NCBI GenBank assembly: GCA_003165675.1
Contig: PMNU01000028.1
Span: 21,656-69,937, forward strand
Direction of reading: 5' to 3'
Origin: Chloroflexota bacterium
GTDB taxonomy: Bacteria > Chloroflexota > Limnocylindria > Limnocylindrales > CSP1-4
Length of the DNA stretch: 48,282 nt
In this document: one piece after another, positions 41,340 through 48,282 of the stretch
How positions within the stretch are numbered: the first letter of the stretch is position 1
Layout: each line of letters opens with the position of its first letter
Position numbers and translations under genes: made by a program
The notes under the pieces: model-generated
What the model saw: only the letters and a program-made list of their open reading frames with translations
Database searches by the model: none
What the model was told of the DNA's origin: nothing

Positions 41340-42274
41340 CGGATTCCGCCCTTCCCCCGCTCGTGGTCGTGGCCGGCGTAACCGCCAGCGGCAAGACCGC
41401 GCTCTCGTTGGCCCTGGCAGAGGCGCTGGCGGCTCACGGTATCCCGGCTGAAATCGTGTCGGCCGACTCCCGACAAGTCTACCGCGGCATGGATATCGGC
41501 ACCGCCAAGGCCACGCCGGAAGAGCGGGCCCGCGTTCCCCACCACGGGCTCGACCTGGTGGATCCTGATCAGCCGTTCAGTGTCGCCGACTACTCGGTCT
41601 ATGCTTCAGCCGCGCTAGCCGGCATTGCCGAGCGCGGCGCCGTGGCGATACTCGCCGGCGGAACCGGCTTCTACCTCCGCGCCGTCGCCCGCGGCCTGGC
41701 GGTGGACGAGCTGCCCTGGGACGCCGACGTCCGCGCCGCGATTGAGGCGAGGCTGGTCGCCGAGGGACTCCCTTCGCTCGTCGCGGAGCTGCGGGGCGTC
41801 GCCCCGACGCGCGCCGCCGCGGTGGATCTGCGCAACCCGCGCCGCGTGGTTCGGGCCCTCGAGATCGCGCGACTTCGCGGAGACGCGCCACTCCCTGAGC
41901 CACGGGGTTACGGGCGGGCCGTCCTGTGGCTGGGCCTCTCTGTCGAACCGCCGGTCCTGCGCGAGCACATCCGCGCTCGGGCCCGGGCCCAGTTCGAGGC
42001 CGGACTGGTCGAGGAGACGCGCGCCCTTGTCGCCCGCTTCGACCCAAGCCTACCGAGCTTCTCAGGTATCGGATACGCCGAGGCTCGTGCAGTCATCGAG
42101 GGCCGCCTGTCGCTCGAGGCCGCCATCGCAGAGGACGCCCGCCGCAACCTGCTATTCGCCCGCCGCCAGGCCACGTGGTTCCGCCGCGAACCGGACGTGC
42201 TCTGGCTCGACGCCACGCGCGAGGCGCCGCTGGGCCAAGCATTGGCAGCAACGCGGGCGTACATCACCGCATAG
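41336..42274 (+). CDS. miaA: tRNA dimethylallyltransferase
   Basis: Transfers dimethylallyl to A37 of UNN-decoding tRNAs, the step before MiaB; 312 aa. P-loop VVAGVTASGKTALSLALAE, EIVSADSRQVYRGMDIGTAKAT, HHGLDLVDPDQPFSVADY, AILAGGTGFYLRAVARGL, RVVRALEIARL and the tRNA-contact region SFSGIGYAEA. C-terminal FARRQATWFRRE is typical. ATG 41336 overlaps the miaB stop; the longer open frame upstream is miaB in another frame. Confidence 0.96.
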   Translation: MTDSALPPLVVVAGVTASGKTALSLALAEALAAHGIPAEIVSADSRQVYRGMDIGTAKATPEERARVPHHGLDLVDPDQPFSVADYSVYASAALAGIAERGAVAILAGGTGFYLRAVARGLAVDELPWDADVRAAIEARLVAEGLPSLVAELRGVAPTRAAAVDLRNPRRVVRALEIARLRGDAPLPEPRGYGRAVLWLGLSVEPPVLREHIRARARAQFEAGLVEETRALVARFDPSLPSFSGIGYAEARAVIEGRLSLEAAIAEDARRNLLFARRQATWFRREPDVLWLDATREAPLGQALAATRAYITA

Positions 42275-42378
42275 CGCTGCCGACGATTCGGGAGCTTCCG
42301 CGGCCCGGCTGCCCGCAGCGACACTCTCGGTAGTGCGCGCAGCGATACGCACGGCGACCTCGCAATCTGGCCTTCGGC

Positions 42379-42384
42379 TATCCT
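42379..42384 (+). promoter_or_regulatory. -10 box of a probable leaderless hflX promoter
   Basis: TATCCT ends 8 nt before the hflX ATG (42393). No Shine-Dalgarno is present between them. The arrangement repeats that of yebC and ruvB. Confidence 0.4.
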
Positions 42385-42392
42385 GCCCCGAT

Positions 42393-43718
42393 ATGGGCAA
42401 AGACATGATCGATCTCGCCGCGCCCGTGGAGCGGGCTTTCCTCGTGGCCGTGGACACCGGCGACGACCCGGGCTGGACGGCCGAGGAGTCGATCGGTGAG
42501 CTCGCCAGCCTGGCGGACACAGCCGGCGCAGAGGTGGTCGGCGCTGAATGGCAGAACCGCCGCCATGTCGATCCCAACTACTACGTCGGCAAGGGCAAGG
42601 TCGACGAGCTGGTGGCCGCCAGGTCGGAGACCGGATACACGGTTCTGATCGCGGACGATGAGCTTTCGCCGGCGCAGCAGCGGACCCTGGAGGAAGCGGT
42701 CAAGACCAAGGTGATCGACCGCTCGAGGCTCATCCTGGACATCTTCGCGCAGCACGCGCAGACGCACGAGGGCCGTCTCCAGGTCGAGCTGGCGCAGCTC
42801 GAGTACCAGCTGCCCCGCCTGACTCGAATGTGGACGCACCTTTCGCGAACGGGCGGTGGGATCGGCACCCGAGGACCCGGCGAGTCCCAGCTGGAGACGG
42901 ACCGCCGCCTCGTGCGCGACCACATCAAGAAGCTGAAGGAACGGGTCGAGCAGGTCGCCGAGCAACGCCGCACGGCCGGCCGCGCGCGCGACCGGCGGTT
43001 GTTCCCCACGGTCGCAATCGTCGGCTACACCAACGCCGGCAAGTCGACGCTGCTGAACGCCCTCGTCGGCCAGGTGGTCGCCAAGGCCGAGGATCGTCTC
43101 TTCGCCACCCTGGACCCCACCTCTCGACAGGTCAAGCTAGGGGACGGCCAGACGGCAATCGTGACCGACACTGTGGGCTTCATCCACAAGCTGCCCCACC
43201 AGCTCGTCGACGCGTTCCGCGCCACGCTGGAGGAGGTTACCCGGGCCGATGTCCTGCTTGAGATCGTGGACGCCTCGGACCGTCACTTTGCCGAGCACCG
43301 GGCCACGGTCCAGACCGTGCTGGAGGAACTCGGCGCGGGCGATAAGCCGCGACTCGTAACGTTCAATAAGGCCGACCTCATCGAGGCAGCCGCCCGGGAC
43401 GGCGACACGCCGGCGCCCGCGATAGCCGGCCAGGTGCTCATCTCGGCGGTGACCGGCTACGGCCTCGAGACGCTGAGGGCCGAACTCTCGGCCCTGCTGG
43501 CGTCCATCTGGGTGGACGTGGACGTCGCCATCCCGTACCGGGCCGGCGAACTGCTGGCTCGCGTCCGCGAGCGCGGAACGATCGAGCTCGACTATCGCTC
43601 GGGCGACGTTCGGGTGACTGGCCGTGTCAGCCCTCCGCTGGCCGGCGAGCTCGAGGCCGTTGCAGGCAAGTGGCGCGAGTCCCTTCGCTCCGGGGACGGG
43701 GCAGATCCCGACTCCTGA
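42393..43718 (+). CDS. hflX: GTPase HflX
   Basis: Ribosome-associated GTPase that splits stalled or hibernating 70S ribosomes; 441 aa. N-terminal HflX domain (PNYYVGKGKVDELV, DRSRLILDIFAQHAQTHEG, QVELAQLEYQLPRLTRMW), the Gly-rich GGGIGTRGPGESQLETDRR and a helical linker. G domain with VGYTNAGKSTLLNAL (G1), ATLDPTSRQ (G2), VTDTVGFIHKLPHQLV (G3), VTFNKADL (G4) and LISAVTG (G5), then a C-terminal domain. ATG 42393 is selected because the conserved sequence starts soon after; the frame is open far upstream inside miaA. The miaA-hflX neighbourhood is common in bacteria, where hfq may lie between. Confidence 0.96.
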   Translation: MGKDMIDLAAPVERAFLVAVDTGDDPGWTAEESIGELASLADTAGAEVVGAEWQNRRHVDPNYYVGKGKVDELVAARSETGYTVLIADDELSPAQQRTLEEAVKTKVIDRSRLILDIFAQHAQTHEGRLQVELAQLEYQLPRLTRMWTHLSRTGGGIGTRGPGESQLETDRRLVRDHIKKLKERVEQVAEQRRTAGRARDRRLFPTVAIVGYTNAGKSTLLNALVGQVVAKAEDRLFATLDPTSRQVKLGDGQTAIVTDTVGFIHKLPHQLVDAFRATLEEVTRADVLLEIVDASDRHFAEHRATVQTVLEELGAGDKPRLVTFNKADLIEAAARDGDTPAPAIAGQVLISAVTGYGLETLRAELSALLASIWVDVDVAIPYRAGELLARVRERGTIELDYRSGDVRVTGRVSPPLAGELEAVAGKWRESLRSGDGADPDS

Positions 43719-43769
43719 GCCCATCGACACGGCACCCTGACCCCGACCCGCACGGCCACCCGCGACTAT

Positions 43770-43783
43770 AGAACGGCCGTTCT
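43770..43783. promoter_or_regulatory. Perfect 14-bp palindrome with LexA-box core
   Basis: AGAACGGCCGTTCT is fully palindromic and contains GAAC-N4-GTTC, the same core (again preceded by TA) as the box in the ruvB promoter. It lies 51 bp after the hflX stop. No recognised gene starts within 500 bp on either side, so its target is unclear. It could instead be an hflX transcript-end hairpin, but lacks a T-run. Confidence 0.45.
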
Positions 43784-44303
43784 CATACAACGGCCACACG
43801 CCGACTGGGGCTACTACCCATGTTGGCAGGGGGTGGACAAGTGCCAAAACAAGCTGCCCGCCCGGCCCAAACTGGTGGATAAGCCACTTCCACGCGCCGC
43901 CTGCCCGGCCTAGATTCTGTCTTGCCCGGAGGGGCCAGCGAGATCACACCAAGTCAGCGGTTTCGACGGAAACGGTGAACGATCTACGCGAAGGTTCTCG
44001 GACCCGCAACGGTTCCTGGATCGGATCGTAGGACGCAGGCCGCGGAAGACGGAATGTAGAGGGCTCGGTGGCAGGTCCGGCAGTGGCCGGAACGCAGGTC
44101 ACCGCTTGAGTGAGGAGTTTTCGGACCCCTTGCTCGCGGAGGCAAGAGCGGCCAGTACACGCGGACTCGCAGAACGATCGAGCGGTTCCTCCGGGCGCTT
44201 CGTTGTGTCCCGGTTCCTGGTGCCTCGCCGCCGCACCGGACCTCGATGGGAGCGTCTCGCCCTGATGCGAACGTCCGGCGAGCGGGGGAGGGGACTGAGG
44301 CGG

Positions 44304-44332
44304 TATCCTCGGCTGCAGCCCCATCTGCAGCC
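44304..44332 (+). promoter_or_regulatory. -10-like box and 8-bp inverted repeat before the glycosyltransferase
   Basis: TATCCT (44304-44309) is followed directly by GGCTGCAG-CCCCAT-CTGCAGCC (44311-44332), a perfect 8-bp inverted repeat with a 6-nt loop covering the expected transcription start. The ribosome site AGGAAG and the ATG at 44342 follow at once. It could be an operator, or a hairpin that shields the ribosome site. Confidence 0.4.
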
Positions 44333-44341
44333 AGGAAGTCC

Positions 44342-45100
44342 ATGCAGTCCGCCACCGCGAGCATCTGGATCATCATCCCCACGTACAACGAACGCGAGAA
44401 CGTCGGTCCAATCGCCGACGCCATACTCGCGACAGTCGCGGACGCCCACATTCTGATCGTCGACGATGGATCTCCCGACGGGACGGGGGGTCTAGCCGAC
44501 GAGATGGCTCGGACGAACGATGCCATCGCAGTTCTGCATCGACAGACGAAGCAAGGCCTGGGGCGCGCCTACGTCGCGGCCTTTAGAGAGCTCCTTGCGC
44601 GCGACGCCGACATCGTCGTCCAGATCGACGCCGACTTCAGCCACCCCGTTCGGTTCCTCCCTTCGCTGCTCGAGCCGCTGCGTGCCGGCCAAGCCGACCT
44701 GGTCCTCGGCTCTCGTTACGTCAAAGGCGGCCATATTCCGCGCTGGAACGTCCTGCGGCGACTGATCAGCCGCGGCGGGAGCATATTCGCGGGCGTCGTC
44801 CTCCTGATGCCGTACAAGGATCTCACCGGTGGCTTCAAGGCCTGGCGCGCGACCGTCCTGCGTGAGATAGACCTCGATCGCCTCCACGCCGGGGGCTATG
44901 CCTTCCAGATCGAGACCACCTTTCGCGCCCGCCTCGCCGGCGCCCGCATCGTTGAAGTCCCTATCACGTTCGAGGAGCGCCGAGCCGGGACGTCGAAGAT
45001 GAGCATGACCATCTTCACGGAAGCCTTGCGCCTGGTTCTGGCGCTCCGCTTGACGACACTGTTCCGCCGGCGCCGACGAACTCTCAGCACCGACGCCTGA
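44342..45100 (+). CDS. Family 2 glycosyltransferase, polyprenol monophosphomannose synthase-like
   Basis: 252 aa of GT-A fold, resembling dolichol-phosphate mannosyltransferase. WIIIPTYNERENVGPIADA (nucleotide-sugar site), VDDGSPDGTGGLADEMA, KQGLGRAYVAAFRELL, VQIDADFSHPVRFLP (DxD-type metal site), DLVLGSRYVKGGHIPRWNVL, DLTGGFKAWRATVL and GGYAFQIETTFRARLAGARIVEVPITFEERRAG are all typical. It ends after an amphipathic helix without transmembrane segments, so it belongs to the soluble-catalytic subgroup. ATG 44342 has AGGAAG upstream; the open frame extends further but without support. The likely role is making a polyprenyl-P-mannose donor for lipoglycan or protein mannosylation; the sugar is inferred. 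Confidence 0.9.
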   Translation: MQSATASIWIIIPTYNERENVGPIADAILATVADAHILIVDDGSPDGTGGLADEMARTNDAIAVLHRQTKQGLGRAYVAAFRELLARDADIVVQIDADFSHPVRFLPSLLEPLRAGQADLVLGSRYVKGGHIPRWNVLRRLISRGGSIFAGVVLLMPYKDLTGGFKAWRATVLREIDLDRLHAGGYAFQIETTFRARLAGARIVEVPITFEERRAGTSKMSMTIFTEALRLVLALRLTTLFRRRRRTLSTDA

Positions 45101-45360
45101 CATCACGCCGGGCAATGTGTGCAGCGGTTGCGGACACCGCGCGGCCGACCTTCGCAGTTACCAGAGGCCCGGCGACCGCTATTGGCAGATCGAACCGCCC
45201 CGGTGCTACTTCCGATAAGAGAGGTTATGTCCGTTGGACGCGAAATGGCCAACTACTAGCTTGCGCAGTTGACTCGCCAAGAGAGCCGGCCCCGGCCGGC
45301 ATGAGGCCTGCGGTCACCCGGCGATCGGCGCGAGCCGCAAGCTGACAAGACTCCGCCGGA
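45101..45360. other. Convergent gap at the gene-polarity switch
   Basis: 260 bp without a gene between the plus-strand block and the minus-strand genes. It contains the dif-like site (45208-45235), GTTGG-N11-CCAAC overlapping its right arm (45233-45253) and a very stable hairpin GCCGGCC-CC-GGCCGGC (45285-45300), which lacks a T-run. Confidence 0.5.
45208..45235. other. dif-like XerC/XerD recombination site
   Basis: Left arm ACTTCCGATAA (45208-45218), 6-bp centre GAGAGG (45219-45224), right arm TTATGTCCGTT (45225-45235). The ATAA-N6-TTATG inner core, 11-6-11 spacing and 28-bp length match bacterial dif sites; CCGATAA-N6-TTATGTC is close to the actinobacterial form as I recall it. It lies in an otherwise GC-rich gap exactly where gene direction changes from plus to minus, as expected at a replication terminus. 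Confidence 0.55.
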
Positions 45361-45618
45361 CTAGTACTTCGAGCGGCGCGTCTCTTCCTTCTTCGGCGGG
45401 CGGGGTTCGTGGCCAGGCCGCGGCGGATGCGGGGCCGTTCCGGGTTCCATGTCCGGCTGCTTGGGCCGCGGTCCACGGGCGCGGGCCGCTTCGACCTCGC
45501 GCGCGAAAGCTGCTGCGCGCTCAGGCGGAACAGCGCGCTCCCAGTCGGCCGTTATCTGCTTAGCCCGCACATTCTGGGCATCTCGCTGCTCGCGCTCGTG
45601 TCGTGACCTCTTTGTCAT
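45361..45618 (-). CDS. Small highly charged protein, unknown function
   Basis: 85 aa. ATG 45618 has GAGG five bases upstream; an earlier frame start at 45666 lacks support. The sequence is hydrophilic: a basic start (MTKRSRHEREQRDAQNVRAK), a helical middle (WERAVPPERAAAFAREVEAA) and a Pro/Arg/Lys-rich end (PRPGHEPRPPKKEETRRSKY). No known domain and no Cys. Codon bias is like its neighbours. It could be a nucleic-acid-binding peptide, but that rests on composition only. Confidence 0.55.
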   Translation of the reverse strand: MTKRSRHEREQRDAQNVRAKQITADWERAVPPERAAAFAREVEAARARGPRPKQPDMEPGTAPHPPRPGHEPRPPKKEETRRSKY

Positions 45619-45856
45619 GTGGTCCTCGGTCTGGGTTATCGGCGGCTCTGCCGACAGGGCAATCATTCTGCGCGTTTCGACGGCGCCTGTCCCAAGTGAT
45701 TCTCCCCGTCAGCGCGACGACGTGGCGCCTGCGGCTGAGCTAGCGTAACTGGACCGACAACGCGATGAAGGACCCGGTCGGCGCTGGCCGCGGCGGCTGG
45801 GGCCCTGCAGATGAGCGCCCAGCAGCGGGAACCCGGACGGCGCCTGAAGCGATGCC

Positions 45857-46330
45857 TCAGGAGCGGCGTTCAGACGACAATCCGGCAGCCTCAAGTCGCT
45901 CGACGATGTCGACCAGGCCATCCGGGAAGAAGCGCTCCGTTGAAGTGCGCAGATCCGAGAGCGACCACCATCGATGCGCGGCCACCGCGGCCGCCTCGGT
46001 GTCGCCCGCGCGCCCCGGACCAACCACAGGCGACTCGACGCGCCCCAGGAAATGCCATTCGTCCTGGTCGAGTCGCTGACCGTTATGCGAGAACTCAGCC
46101 CGTCTCCGGAGGACGACCGGTCCCAGGTCAACCACGTCCAGCCCGACCTCCTCGACGAGTTCCCGGCGCGCCGCATCTTCCGGCGACTCTCCGGGATCGA
46201 TTCCGCCGCCCGGGGGATACCAGTAGGCACCCCTGGCCGGGTCCGGATCGTACAGAAGGAGCAGGCGCCCAAGTTGGTCAAAGAGCAGCACGCGGGCCAC
46301 GGGACGGTCCATAGTCGGAGCCTTCTTCAT
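45857..46330 (-). CDS. Nudix hydrolase
   Basis: 157 aa. The complete Nudix box GxxxxxEx7REUxEExGU is present as GGIDPGESPEDAARRELVEEVG (about 42-63), preceded by ARVLLFDQLGRLLLLYD and WYPPGGG. The C-terminal part HRWWSLSDLRTSTERFFPDGL resembles MutT/ADP-ribose-type enzymes. The substrate cannot be told; house-cleaning of a modified nucleotide is likely. ATG 46330 has GGAGGGAC immediately before it, a short spacing; ATG 46312 is the alternative. It follows the sensor kinase on the same strand after a 78-bp gap containing a small hairpin. Confidence 0.92.
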   Translation of the reverse strand: MKKAPTMDRPVARVLLFDQLGRLLLLYDPDPARGAYWYPPGGGIDPGESPEDAARRELVEEVGLDVVDLGPVVLRRRAEFSHNGQRLDQDEWHFLGRVESPVVGPGRAGDTEAAAVAAHRWWSLSDLRTSTERFFPDGLVDIVERLEAAGLSSERRS

Positions 46331-46375
46331 GTCCCTCCAGATCGCTCATCCGCATTCCGGCTTGGCCCAGTCGCA

Positions 46376-46391
46376 CGGTAGCCTCCTACCG
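46376..46391. terminator. Small hairpin after the sensor kinase gene
   Basis: CGGTAG-CCTC-CTACCG forms a 6-bp stem with a 4-nt loop 18 bp beyond the kinase stop. No T-run follows, so terminator function is doubtful. Confidence 0.25.
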
Positions 46392-46408
46392 AGCGGCCTC
46401 GAGCTCCC

Positions 46409-48282
46409 CTACTCCGCGTCGAGAATCTCCCGCACCTTGTGGGCCAGCCGATCCGGCGTGAATGGTTTGGCCAGCAACTGGATTACCTTGCCTTCGTTGT
46501 CTCGGAAGGCTTCTCTTGTTCCGGCGTGCCCGGAGACGAGCAGGAGCCGAATCTCGGGCCGCATCTGTCGAAGCCGAACCGCCAGTTCCGGGCCGCGCAT
46601 TCCCGGCATCACGACGTCGCTCACCAGCAGATCTATCCGAGCGGCAGTGGCGGCCAGCTCGACCGCTTCTCCCGCGTCGCCGGCCTCGAGCACGGCGTAG
46701 CCGTTGGCGCTGAGTCCGAGCACGGCCAGCCGCCGAACGCTTGGGTCGTCCTCGACCACCAGCACGGTCTCTGTCCCGGTTGACGGAGGCAACGAGACGC
46801 CGGGCTCTCCGGACGGCCGGCTCACGCCCTCAGCCACAGGCAGGAGGATCGTCACCTCGGTTCCCACACGGAGATCGCTGTGAACCCAGATGTGCCCCCC
46901 GTTTTGCGCGACGATGCCGTGGCAGGTCGCGAGACCCAAACCCGTGCCCTCGCCCTGCCGTTTGGTGGTGAAGAACGGCTCGAACAGGTGGCCCAGGACT
47001 TCTTCGCTCATGCCGGTCCCGGTGTCCGTGACGGTCAGACTGACATACCTGCCGGGAATCACCTCCGGGTGGAGCGTGCAGTAGTCGTCGCCCGCCGTCA
47101 GATTGCCGGTCTCGATGACCAGCCGACCGCCCTCGGGCATGGCATCGCGAGCATTCACGATCAGGTTGACCAGCACCTGCTGAACCTGGCCCGGATCGGC
47201 CTTGACGGCGTCCACGCCCTCATCGAGATCGGCCGTGATCTCGACATCCTCACCGAGCAGCCGGCGCAGCATCTCGAGCGATCCGGCCACGATGGCGCTG
47301 AGGTCGAGCGGAACCGGATCGATCATCTGCTTGCGGGCGAACATCAGGAGCTGCCGCGTGAGGCTGGCCGCCCGCTCCGCGGCCTTGACGATCTCTCTCA
47401 CGCTCTCTTGCGCCGGGTGACTCTCCGGAAGGTCCATCAGCGCCAGCTCGGCGTTGCCGAGGATTGCCGTCAGCAGGTTGTTGAAGTCGTGCGCGACCCC
47501 TCCGGCGAGCCGACCGATGGACTGCAGTTTCTGCGCCTGCGCCAGCTCGTCCTCCAGGACGCGCAGATCCGTAACGTCCTGCAGCAGCCCGTCGTATGAC
47601 GCGAGAGAGCCGTCCACGGCGTACTGCGGGACGAGCGTGCTCCTGACCAGCCGCACGACACCGTCCTTGCGCGTGATCCGGTGTTCGACTGGCCGAGCAG
47701 ACCCGTTCGCGATCAGGTCGGCCGCCTGCGCCAGAACCTTGTCCCTGTCCTCTGCCACGACCACCCCGAGCCACAGGCCGGGACTCGCTTCGAATTCGTC
47801 CGGTGAGTAGCCCGTCACGGCGACGCTGCCGGGGCCGTGACGGGTCGAAAGGCCGCCGCCCGGATCGACCTTCACGTTGAACATGTAGTCCGTGATCGTC
47901 TCGGTGATGCGTCGGTAGCGCTCCTCGCTCTCCCTGAGTTCGGCGGTGCGGTGCGCCACCCGGTTCTCCAGCTCGTCGCGAGCGGCCTGCAGCTGTTCGC
48001 GTATCGCCGTGCTTTCGATGGAAATGGCGGACTGGCTGGCCATCGCCGAGAGCAGGTCGAGGTCGGCCTGGTCGAACTCTCGGTCTCCCGGGTGGTTGGT
48101 AGCCACCACGATGCCCAGAGCCCGATCTCCGTAGAGAATCGGGGCGACCATCATCGGACCCGGACCGCTGGTCTGCCGCCGCTCGGCAACGCGGTCGGAC
48201 TCTCGGTGGTCGCGAACGTCCCCGGGCGAGAGGGTGGCCTGACGATGGACGATCACCCATCCCCCGAGCCCCTCCATGACCT
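46409..48282 (-). CDS. Hybrid sensor histidine kinase with receiver domain (5' end outside window)
   Basis: At least 622 residues; the N terminus is beyond the right edge and the true start is unseen. Order seen: end of a GAF domain (LYGDRALGIVVATNHPGDREF, DLDLLSAMASQSAISIE), coiled coil, PAS domain (about 118-240 of the visible part), HisKA with H-box His263 in LAGGVAHDFNNLLTAILGN, HATPase with N box LVNLIVNARDAMPEGG, G1 VTDTGTGM, F box FEPFFTTK and G2 GEGTGLGLATCHGIV. Last comes a C-terminal receiver (about 505-622) with VVEDDPSV, phosphoacceptor LLVSDVVMPGM, LLVSG and LLAKPF. The H-box type and attached receiver match soluble GAF/PAS hybrid kinases. The signal is unknown and no partner regulator is in the window. 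Confidence 0.93.
   Translation of the reverse strand, partial: VMEGLGGWVIVHRQATLSPGDVRDHRESDRVAERRQTSGPGPMMVAPILYGDRALGIVVATNHPGDREFDQADLDLLSAMASQSAISIESTAIREQLQAARDELENRVAHRTAELRESEERYRRITETITDYMFNVKVDPGGGLSTRHGPGSVAVTGYSPDEFEASPGLWLGVVVAEDRDKVLAQAADLIANGSARPVEHRITRKDGVVRLVRSTLVPQYAVDGSLASYDGLLQDVTDLRVLEDELAQAQKLQSIGRLAGGVAHDFNNLLTAILGNAELALMDLPESHPAQESVREIVKAAERAASLTRQLLMFARKQMIDPVPLDLSAIVAGSLEMLRRLLGEDVEITADLDEGVDAVKADPGQVQQVLVNLIVNARDAMPEGGRLVIETGNLTAGDDYCTLHPEVIPGRYVSLTVTDTGTGMSEEVLGHLFEPFFTTKRQGEGTGLGLATCHGIVAQNGGHIWVHSDLRVGTEVTILLPVAEGVSRPSGEPGVSLPPSTGTETVLVVEDDPSVRRLAVLGLSANGYAVLEAGDAGEAVELAATAARIDLLVSDVVMPGMRGPELAVRLRQMRPEIRLLLVSGHAGTREAFRDNEGKVIQLLAKPFTPDRLAHKVREILDAE

Larger units (their letters stand above)
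43719..44341. other. Gene-free 620-bp stretch rich in inverted repeats
   Basis: No believable coding frame on either strand; the longer ones have improbable composition. Items seen: the SOS-box-like palindrome (43770-43783); TTGGCA/TGCCAA inverted repeat (43823-43847); two similar 10-mers GGTGGACAAG (43832-43841) and GGTGGATAAG (43874-43883), whose complements resemble DnaA boxes; GTTTC-GACG-GAAAC (about 43960-43973); and the repeat before the glycosyltransferase (44311-44332). It might contain a small RNA, but no known family is recognised. Confidence 0.45.

Noticed and set aside
43955-43975. GGTTTCGACGG, the hallmark near the 5' end of tmRNA (ssrA)
   Set aside because: No complementary acceptor stem, T-arm or CCA-proximal sequence could be found downstream, and no tag-peptide frame ending in ALAA is seen; the motif is explained by the local GTTTC-GACG-GAAAC repeat.
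43944-44324. 126-codon minus-strand open frame in the hflX-glycosyltransferase gap
   Set aside because: Pro/Arg/Ser-rich product without domains and no ribosome site; consistent with chance openness of GC-rich DNA.
45180-45215. tRNA-like T-loop (GGTTCGATC) on the minus strand
   Set aside because: The flanking bases do not pair as a T stem and no anticodon or acceptor arms are present.
43719-45360. Possible replication origin from DnaA-box-like 10-mers
   Set aside because: Only two weak boxes, no dnaA/dnaN/rpmH neighbourhood, and flanking genes converge rather than diverge, which favours a terminus.

Overview
The window is a high-GC bacterial chromosome segment made almost entirely of housekeeping genes. 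Very high G/C at third codon positions, tightly overlapping ATGA/TGATG operon junctions, a peptidoglycan machinery with no outer-membrane genes, TANNNT boxes 6-8 nt before several start codons, and the gene sets pheST-cvpA-mpg-mutS2 and yebC-ruvCAB-tgt-recA-recX-rny-ymdB suggest a monoderm, probably a Chloroflexota lineage (for example a Limnocylindria-like soil or freshwater clade). That placement is inference from gene content; no rRNA gene is present. I saw no IS element, CRISPR array, tRNA, rRNA or convincing integrated element.

Layout. 1-9.9 kb, plus strand: the end of pheS, pheT, a CvpA-type membrane protein, 3-methyladenine glycosylase (mpg), mutS2, a FemAB-type aminoacyl ligase and the lipid II flippase murJ. 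9.9-12.8 kb, minus: a bifunctional class A penicillin-binding protein, which with FemAB and MurJ forms a peptidoglycan block. 12.9-14.2 kb, plus: tyrS. 14.3-20.8 kb, minus: a fully overlapping histidine operon in the order TrpR/YerC-like regulator, hisG, hisD, hisC, hisB, hisH, hisF, hisIE. hisA has left its usual place between hisH and hisF and lies divergently on the other side of a compact promoter/operator region that carries a perfect 12-bp palindrome.

21.8-27.3 kb, minus: a four-gene transcription unit of unknown function with its own promoter. It encodes two YIP1-like membrane proteins, a secreted 886-aa protein whose organisation recalls polymorphic-toxin or other effector carriers, and a 472-aa protein ending in an SH3-like domain. 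This is the only clearly accessory-looking block. 27.3-29.4 kb, minus: an EF-G paralogue in which the catalytic-position His of DTPGH is Tyr.

29.6-45.1 kb, plus throughout: yebC, ruvC, ruvA, ruvB, tgt, an unlisted 50-codon small gene, recA, recX, rny, ymdB, a PHP phosphoesterase, miaB, miaA, hflX and a dolichol-phosphate-mannose-synthase-like glycosyltransferase. This is a DNA-repair, RNA-processing and tRNA-modification block. ruvB has its own apparently leaderless promoter with a LexA-type GAAC-N4-GTTC box in its spacer; a second, perfectly palindromic box lies after hflX in a 620-bp gene-free stretch. 45.4-48.3 kb, minus: a small charged protein, a Nudix hydrolase and a hybrid sensor histidine kinase cut by the window edge.

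Gene orientation flips from plus to minus at about 45.2 kb, and a dif-like XerC/XerD site (11-bp arm, 6-bp centre, 11-bp arm) lies in the short convergent gap there, so this may be the replication terminus.
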